A stretch of 27,513 nucleotides of DNA from JBAXPW01 sp037132015 (GTDB lineage Bacteria; Patescibacteriota; Microgenomatia; UBA1406; GWC2-37-13), in the NCBI GenBank assembly GCA_037132015.1, contig JBAXPW010000012.1:1-27513 (forward strand), in the 5' to 3' direction. The notes under the pieces are model-generated. The model had not been told where the DNA came from and made no database searches. It saw nothing but the letters and a program-made list of their open reading frames with translations. A program made the translations under genes and the position numbers. This document shows, one piece after another, positions 22,849-27,513 of the stretch (positions within the stretch are counted from its first letter, which is position 1; the number at the start of each line of letters is the position of its first letter).

Positions 22849-25488
22849 TTATTCTCTCTTAATCGCTACTACAAGTGGTGTTTGTTCATTTGATTGACCC
22901 ATCGGATTATCGCGCATCATGGAAGCAATAATTTCATCAGGAATACTTGTTGCATTACCTAAAATATCCCGTCCAATATCATTTGCGTCTATTATTACAG
23001 CACCTTGAAAATACACTTGTTCTTCATTTGATAAAGTTTTTTTGATACTTTCAGAAATATGAGTTGCTGATTCAAGAGGATTTTTTGGACCAAGTTTTGC
23101 AGAAACATTTGAGGGATATAAAGAATACTCTGTTGGACCATCAATAGATGCAACTGTTCTTCCGACCAATTTATAAAAAATACCCTTTATTCCAAATAAT
23201 TTTGTAATTGCTGAAACAATTGTTGCAAAAAGAATACGAATCAGTCCAATTTCATTAATTGCAATCTGCATCGTCCATGGGCTACCAAGACCAATTCCAA
23301 ACGGTGTACGTGTAACATATTTTGATAATAATTTTGCCCAAAAACCAGCATTTATGTCCCAGATAAAATATGATCTTCCTTGCGAAATTGCGACTACTTT
23401 TTCTGACACGATTACAATCCAAGGTTGTGAAATATGTTCTTTATATTGAAAATTATTTTGAATTTCTTTTCTAAAAACAGCAATATGTTCAGAAATTTTA
23501 CTAGAAAAATCATCACCTTTTGCAAAGAGAGATGTTCGTATTGTGAAACGAATATACATTGCATCATCAACGTGTATCTCTAATTTTTTTCCTTCATTTG
23601 GTTCAAATGTACTTTTTTCTTTATTAACAGATTCTTCACTATCTTGAATTTCATCAAAAAATTCTCGCATCCATAATTCTAAATTCATTAATCGCCAAAA
23701 AATCATTGTGTCATCATTTTTTCCCTCAATAAATGCTCGAAATGATTGTAATACTGCTGATTGATTAACATACGAACGATTAGCAAATGATTCACTCAAA
23801 AATAGTGAGTATATTTTATTTTTCATATGCAAAAACCATTCATGCTCTGGTGTTGTGAATCCAATTTTATTTCGTCGATTTGCGATACTATCTGGCAATA
23901 ATGATCGCATCGATTCTCGTAAAATATATTTATTCCATCCATTCTTTATGATTGCTTCGTCAGATAGGCTAAAAATAAATTTGATTAGTTGGAGATCGAG
24001 AAAAGGAACGCGACCTTCAATCGAAAATCGCATACTATTTTTATCCTCATATCTCAAAAGTGATTGGAGACTATTGTGAAAAATATCCTGAGCTAATCGT
24101 TTCTTCAAATTATTCGAAACAACTGAAAATTTTTCGTGTTTATGTATTGATATAAAACTTTTATTTAATACCGTCTCAACTATTATGCTTTTTTTTAATC
24201 CTAATCTTCTTACTAAAATATGTAACCCAAATTTTATGAGCACATCTCGAGAAGCAAAACACTCACTAAATAACAATAACCACTTTTTATCTTTAATAAG
24301 TTGCTTTAAGTAGACAAAATAATAGGGCAAATACCCTGCCATCATCTCATCTGAACCTTGACCATCAAGCACCACTGTAACGTGTTTATGAGCTTCTTGC
24401 ATTACTTTATACTGCGCATAAGGACCAGTACTAATAGTTGGTTCTTCTTGGGTTCGAATAAAATCTTTCATCTCGATAAAAAATTCCTCTGGCTTTGGAT
24501 ATATTTTATGGTTCTTAATATGTTGTACTTTTTGAACTACAGCATCTATATATTTTTCTTCATCATTAGTTGATCCCGGAAAAACAGCAGAAAATACATT
24601 TTGAATCTCTCCAACAGAGGTTGATTCTTCAACTTTTTCCTTCAATAATGTATTCACTAATGCGACAACAATAGATGAATCTAGCCCTCCCGAAAGACAA
24701 CTACCTACGGGAACTTCTGAGATCAAACGTGCTTTTACAGCATTCATAAGTAAAGTGCCAAATTGTTCTATCGCTTCTTGAGTTAATGGAGATTTTTTAC
24801 TCTTTACTATCTCTGTTTCTAAATGAGTATATTTCCTTTTTGTGAGTGTGTTTGATTCAATAACAAGAAGTTCACCCGGCATGAGTCGATAAATATCCTT
24901 AAAAAATGTTTCTTCTTCATTATCATGAATTCGATATTTTAAATATCGATAAATAATTCTGTCATTTGGAATTTTTTGAATATATCCTGAAGATAGTATT
25001 GGTTTTATCTCTGAAGCAAACAATACCTGTAATTTGCTGTTTTTTTTAAAAGAAGAATAGTATACCGGCTTAATTCCAAAATGATCGCGAGCAAGAACCA
25101 ATCGGTCATTTTTCTTATCATATAACGCAACTCCAAACATTCCATTATATCTATCAAATGAATCATCACCCCATTCTTCATATCCATGCACCAATATTTC
25201 TGTATCAGAATGAGTTGAGAAGACATGACCTTTTTTTTCGAGCTCATCTCTGATTTCACGATAATTATAAATTTCACCGTTATACACGACAACTATCGAT
25301 TTATCCTCGTTATATATCGGTTGATCACCTCCTGCGCGATCAATGATTGCAAGTCGACGATTGAGCAAAGTAACATAACCTTCTGAGAAAATTCCTTCTC
25401 CATCAGGCCCTCTATGTTGCATCATCTGAGACATCTTTTTTACAAGCTCATCATCTTGAAATCCAAAATATCCACCTATTCCGCACAT
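22849..25488 (-). CDS. asnB: Asparagine synthetase (glutamine-hydrolysing) fused to a CofE/F420 gamma-glutamyl ligase-like domain
   Basis: At 879 residues it is about 250 longer than usual AsnB. Residues 1-612 are a complete enzyme: nucleophile Cys2 in MCGIGGYFG, the class II amidotransferase domain with HRGPDG and YNGEIYN, then the ATP-pyrophosphatase domain with SGGLDSS at 266-272, LDGQGSDE and EGRVPFLD. After a charged linker (613-643) comes a second domain that resembles the F420-0:gamma-glutamyl ligase family as found in cyanobacteria and Chloroflexi: IVIVSEKVVAISQGR, GIGLGSPWTMQ, GIFYKLVGRTVASIDGPTEY, IDANDIGRDILG and DNPMGQSNEQTP. The domain call is from memory of that family. Met644 (MYIRFTIRTS) matches its usual N-terminus and could be an internal start at 23559. 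The gene lies next to gatCAB, so amide-forming enzymes cluster here. Confidence 0.9.
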   Translation of the reverse strand: MCGIGGYFGFQDDELVKKMSQMMQHRGPDGEGIFSEGYVTLLNRRLAIIDRAGGDQPIYNEDKSIVVVYNGEIYNYREIRDELEKKGHVFSTHSDTEILVHGYEEWGDDSFDRYNGMFGVALYDKKNDRLVLARDHFGIKPVYYSSFKKNSKLQVLFASEIKPILSSGYIQKIPNDRIIYRYLKYRIHDNEEETFFKDIYRLMPGELLVIESNTLTKRKYTHLETEIVKSKKSPLTQEAIEQFGTLLMNAVKARLISEVPVGSCLSGGLDSSIVVALVNTLLKEKVEESTSVGEIQNVFSAVFPGSTNDEEKYIDAVVQKVQHIKNHKIYPKPEEFFIEMKDFIRTQEEPTISTGPYAQYKVMQEAHKHVTVVLDGQGSDEMMAGYLPYYFVYLKQLIKDKKWLLLFSECFASRDVLIKFGLHILVRRLGLKKSIIVETVLNKSFISIHKHEKFSVVSNNLKKRLAQDIFHNSLQSLLRYEDKNSMRFSIEGRVPFLDLQLIKFIFSLSDEAIIKNGWNKYILRESMRSLLPDSIANRRNKIGFTTPEHEWFLHMKNKIYSLFLSESFANRSYVNQSAVLQSFRAFIEGKNDDTMIFWRLMNLELWMREFFDEIQDSEESVNKEKSTFEPNEGKKLEIHVDDAMYIRFTIRTSLFAKGDDFSSKISEHIAVFRKEIQNNFQYKEHISQPWIVIVSEKVVAISQGRSYFIWDINAGFWAKLLSKYVTRTPFGIGLGSPWTMQIAINEIGLIRILFATIVSAITKLFGIKGIFYKLVGRTVASIDGPTEYSLYPSNVSAKLGPKNPLESATHISESIKKTLSNEEQVYFQGAVIIDANDIGRDILGNATSIPDEIIASMMRDNPMGQSNEQTPLVVAIKRE

Positions 25489-25542
25489 AAGATATAGTCT
25501 AAAGTATAAAATTCAGAGTATTATTGTATTATTTCACTATTC

Positions 25543-25551
25543 ATTATATCA
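25543..25551 (-). promoter_or_regulatory. Extended -10 promoter of asnB
   Basis: TGATATAAT on the minus strand, 54 bases above the asnB ATG in the 147-base htpX-asnB gap. Predicted leader is about 48 bases. No -35 is convincing. The same nine bases precede yraN and tRNA-Glu. Confidence 0.4.
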
Positions 25552-25597
25552 CCCACTCTCACTATTTTCTGTAATGATAAAAATAAGTAGAAAAGTA

Positions 25598-25630
25598 TTT
25601 ACCTTTATAACTTTATAAACTTTATAAACT
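25598..25630. repeat. Tandem CTTTATAA(A) repeat after htpX
   Basis: Three consecutive copies of CTTTATAA/CTTTATAAA at 25603-25628, preceded by TTTAC. They are beside the htpX stop codon and closely match the element after gatC at 22485-22508. Confidence 0.65.
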
Positions 25631-25635
25631 CCTTT

Positions 25636-26529
25636 TTACATGTCTCTTAATATCTTTATTCGTTCTTGAATTGGTGGATGAGTGCTGAAGAGATTTGCAA
25701 GAAAATTAGATCGTTCTTTTCCTTCTGTCTTTAAAGGATTTGCAATAAAAAGATGGGATACTGTCGAAGGCACATGCATTGGTTGTTTGTTAAATGATGA
25801 TATCTTTTCAAGTGCACTCGCTAAACCATCTGGATTACGTGTCAATAGAGCACTACTTGCATCAGCAAGATATTCCCTCTGTCTTGAGATGGCAAGTTGT
25901 ATAAGAGTAGCTACAATAGGACTCAATATTAATGCAATAATAAATAGTATAGTCATTGCAGGACTTTGCTTTTCTTCTTTATCCCGTCCTCCAAACCAGC
26001 GCCATCGTAATACCCAATCAGTTATTAGCGCAACGGTACCGACTAATACTGCGACAACCGATGATAATAAAATATCATAATTTTTTATATGCGACATCTC
26101 ATGAGCGATTACACCCTCAAGTTCAGACCGATCTAATCTGTTTAATATACCTGTTGTCGCAACCACGACACCGTGTTTAGGATCTCTCCCCGTTGCAAAT
26201 GCGTTTAATTGATCTGAATTAATCACATACACACGAGGCATTGGAACACCTGATGCTATAGACATATTTTCTACAGCTGTGTAAAGGTTAAAATATTTTT
26301 CTTTTGACGCAAGATGAGCACCAGTTAAACCAAGCACCATTTTATCTGAAAAATAATACGAGCCAATAGTAGAAAAAATTGAGAAGATAAACCCCATAAC
26401 TAAGAATCCATCTCCGATATTGTAGTAATAACCTATCGCATAAAACAACCCAGTAACCAGAGCGATAAATAATCCCATTATCATGAACGTCTTAAATCTA
26501 TTGCCAGATATTTGAGAATAGATTGTCAT
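25636..26529 (-). CDS. htpX: HtpX-like membrane zinc metalloprotease (M48)
   Basis: Membrane quality-control protease, 297 residues. Two N-terminal membrane helices (about 14-33 and 40-60) precede the catalytic HEMSH (His143, Glu144, His147). The third zinc ligand is probably Glu219 in REYLADASSA. Two further helices lie at about 153-174 and 191-213. NAFATGRDPKHGVVVATTGIL is the typical M48 strand before the active site. It is encoded 16 bases after lemA, a widespread pair. The C-terminal FLANLFSTHPPIQERI is the conserved end of HtpX. Confidence 0.96.
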   Translation of the reverse strand: MTIYSQISGNRFKTFMIMGLFIALVTGLFYAIGYYYNIGDGFLVMGFIFSIFSTIGSYYFSDKMVLGLTGAHLASKEKYFNLYTAVENMSIASGVPMPRVYVINSDQLNAFATGRDPKHGVVVATTGILNRLDRSELEGVIAHEMSHIKNYDILLSSVVAVLVGTVALITDWVLRWRWFGGRDKEEKQSPAMTILFIIALILSPIVATLIQLAISRQREYLADASSALLTRNPDGLASALEKISSFNKQPMHVPSTVSHLFIANPLKTEGKERSNFLANLFSTHPPIQERIKILRDM

Positions 26530-26545
26530 ATAAATAAGTTAGAAG

Positions 26546-27097
26546 TTAAAATGATACCTTCACATTCTTACGTTCCTCTTCTGTAGCCTCAAAAAATTGA
26601 AATATTGAAAATCCAAACATAGAAGCAACTATATTACTTGGAACAGTCTGAACTTTTGTATTGAAGTCGAGTACGTTACTATTATAAAATTGTCTGGAAT
26701 ATGATATTTTGTCCTCAGTATCTTCCAATTGTCTCTGCAAATCCTGAAAATTTGTGTTTGCTTTGAGATCTGGATATGCTTCAGCCACTGCAAATAATGA
26801 TTTTAAGGTTGATGAAAGTTGATTATTTGCATCCGCTTTATCGATAAGAGATTCTGCTGACATCAATGAAGATCTTGCTTTCGTAACATTTTCAAATACG
26901 TCTTTTTCATGTTTTGCGTATCCCTTAACTGTTTCTACTAAATTAGGGATGAGATCGGTACGACGTTTTAACTGGATATCAATTCCTGAAAGAGCCTCTT
27001 GAATACGCGTCTTAAGAACAACTAGTGAATTATAAGTAGAGATAAAAAATATTACGAAAAGAACAACTATACCGATACTTATGAATGTAATTGACAT
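26546..27097 (-). CDS. lemA: LemA family protein
   Basis: 183 residues from the ATG at 27097: an N-terminal membrane helix (MSITFISIGIVVLFVIFFIS), then the LemA signature YNSLVVLKTRIQEALSGIDI and QLKRRTDLIPNLVETVKGYA. A helical coiled body includes LKANTNFQDLQRQLEDTED, RQFYNSNVLDFNTKV and a hydrophobic FGFSIFQFFEA near the end. LemA proteins are membrane-anchored helical bundles of unclear function, often paired with HtpX as here. The frame is open to 27136, but a TATAAT box lies inside that extension, so I prefer the shorter start. Confidence 0.93.
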   Translation of the reverse strand: MSITFISIGIVVLFVIFFISTYNSLVVLKTRIQEALSGIDIQLKRRTDLIPNLVETVKGYAKHEKDVFENVTKARSSLMSAESLIDKADANNQLSSTLKSLFAVAEAYPDLKANTNFQDLQRQLEDTEDKISYSRQFYNSNVLDFNTKVQTVPSNIVASMFGFSIFQFFEATEEERKNVKVSF

Positions 27098-27124
27098 ATA
27101 TTGTTTCAAATGAGTAACATACCC

Positions 27125-27130
27125 ATTATA
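27125..27130 (-). promoter_or_regulatory. Possible lemA-htpX -10 box
   Basis: TATAAT on the minus strand, 27 bases above the lemA ATG at 27097. No good -35. It supports the shorter lemA start. Confidence 0.33.
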
Positions 27131-27136
27131 TACCAT

Positions 27137-27280
27137 TTATTTCATCTGTACACTACTGAGTAATTTTTGAGCTTGTTTATTATATGGATCTTTAGATAGA
27201 ATTTGGTTTAAAAGTTGAGTGGCTAATTGATTGTTTCCCTCTTCTATCAATAATGATAACTCGAGTGCTATAATAATTGA
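27137..27280 (-). pseudogene. 3' remnant of a TPR-like protein gene
   Basis: An open frame of 47 codons ends in TAA at 27137-27139, just before the lemA region, and begins after an in-frame TAG at 27281-27283. It lacks an ATG start; its only ATG is two codons before the stop. The readable peptide contains EEGNNQLATQLLNQILSKDP followed by YNKQAQKLL, which has the tetratricopeptide-repeat pattern (EG...A...L...L..DP.N..A). I read it as the last repeat of a longer protein whose 5' part has been lost or replaced. Sequencing or assembly chimera at the break is the alternative. Confidence 0.5.
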
Positions 27281-27283
27281 CTA

Positions 27284-27513
27284 ATCCGCATATCTCAATA
27301 CCTATTCCAAATATTGCTGTGATTTATTTAAAATATTACAATATACTAAAAAATCCAAGAGTAAATATGCACCCAAATGGAGTTAAATTTTTTTTATCAC
27401 TCGATTATTCTAATCTTAATTGTTATAAATTGCAATATTATATACTGATCATACTATATCAAACCATTACTTTTAGTAAAAATTATGATATAATATAGTG
27501 TATTATCTATAGT
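27284..27513. other. AT-rich region at the right edge with no supported gene
   Basis: 230 bases of very AT-rich DNA to the window edge. A plus-strand frame at 27277-27498 has low-complexity Ile/Tyr/Asn composition and no recognisable motif, so I do not call it. The minus strand has in-frame stops in the remnant's frame. The only candidate signal is a -10-like box at 27486. Confidence 0.6.
27486..27494 (+). promoter_or_regulatory. Possible outward-facing extended -10 box
   Basis: TGATATAAT on the plus strand, 19 bases from the window end, with weak TTACTT at 16-base spacing. It would drive a gene beyond the edge. Identical to the boxes before yraN, tRNA-Glu and asnB. Confidence 0.28.

Noticed and set aside
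27277..27498. Plus-strand 73-codon open frame at the right edge
   Set aside because: Low-complexity Ile/Tyr/Asn composition, no motif, in very AT-rich DNA where such frames occur by chance.

Overview
The window is an AT-rich, gene-dense bacterial chromosome segment. It most resembles a Candidate Phyla Radiation (Patescibacteria) genome, plausibly Microgenomates. That assignment is an inference from several traits. The housekeeping proteins are trimmed: the ATP synthase delta subunit is about half length, and DnaE stops right after its OB fold. CTP synthase and the DnaE PHP domain have divergent motifs. Shine-Dalgarno sequences are almost absent, and stop codons are mostly TAA (21 of 26 genes by my reading, 4 TAG, 1 TGA). 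No marker such as 16S rRNA is present to confirm it.

Layout: nearly everything is on the minus strand and so reads right to left. From the right edge: a TPR-like gene remnant; lemA-htpX (membrane protein plus zinc metalloprotease); a giant asnB whose C-terminus carries a CofE/F420-ligase-like domain; gatC, gatA and gatB (tRNA-dependent amidotransferase), with a double-hairpin REP-like element between gatA and gatB; a small Thr/Pro-rich membrane protein; dnaE; then the complete F1Fo ATP synthase operon atpI-B-E-F-H-A-G-D-C. A membrane-anchored clan GH-A (GH39-like) glycoside hydrolase on the plus strand ends tail to tail with atpC. Further left are topA, pyrG, an EamA transporter, rplS, yraN, tRNA-Glu(UUC), an MFS transporter and a Nudix hydrolase. 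A small plus-strand membrane protein closes the left edge, tail to tail with the Nudix gene.

How the genes fit together: asnB and gatCAB form an amide-metabolism block (free asparagine, and Gln/Asn made on tRNA), and a glutamate tRNA lies in the same window. topA, dnaE, pyrG and rplS are core information-processing and nucleotide genes. The atp operon is canonical in order but has two AT-rich inverted repeats in its internal gaps.

Most notable: (1) the AsnB-CofE-like fusion; (2) SD-less gene starts, with -10 boxes placed so that rplS, gatC and yraN mRNAs would be leaderless or nearly so, and a recurring extended -10 TGATATAAT; (3) the delta subunit reduced to its C-terminal half; (4) the REP-like double hairpin and other dispersed AT-rich intergenic repeats. 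No rRNA, CRISPR array, insertion sequence, integrase or clear GC-rich intrinsic terminator was seen. All functional calls come from reading motifs by eye; no database search was possible.
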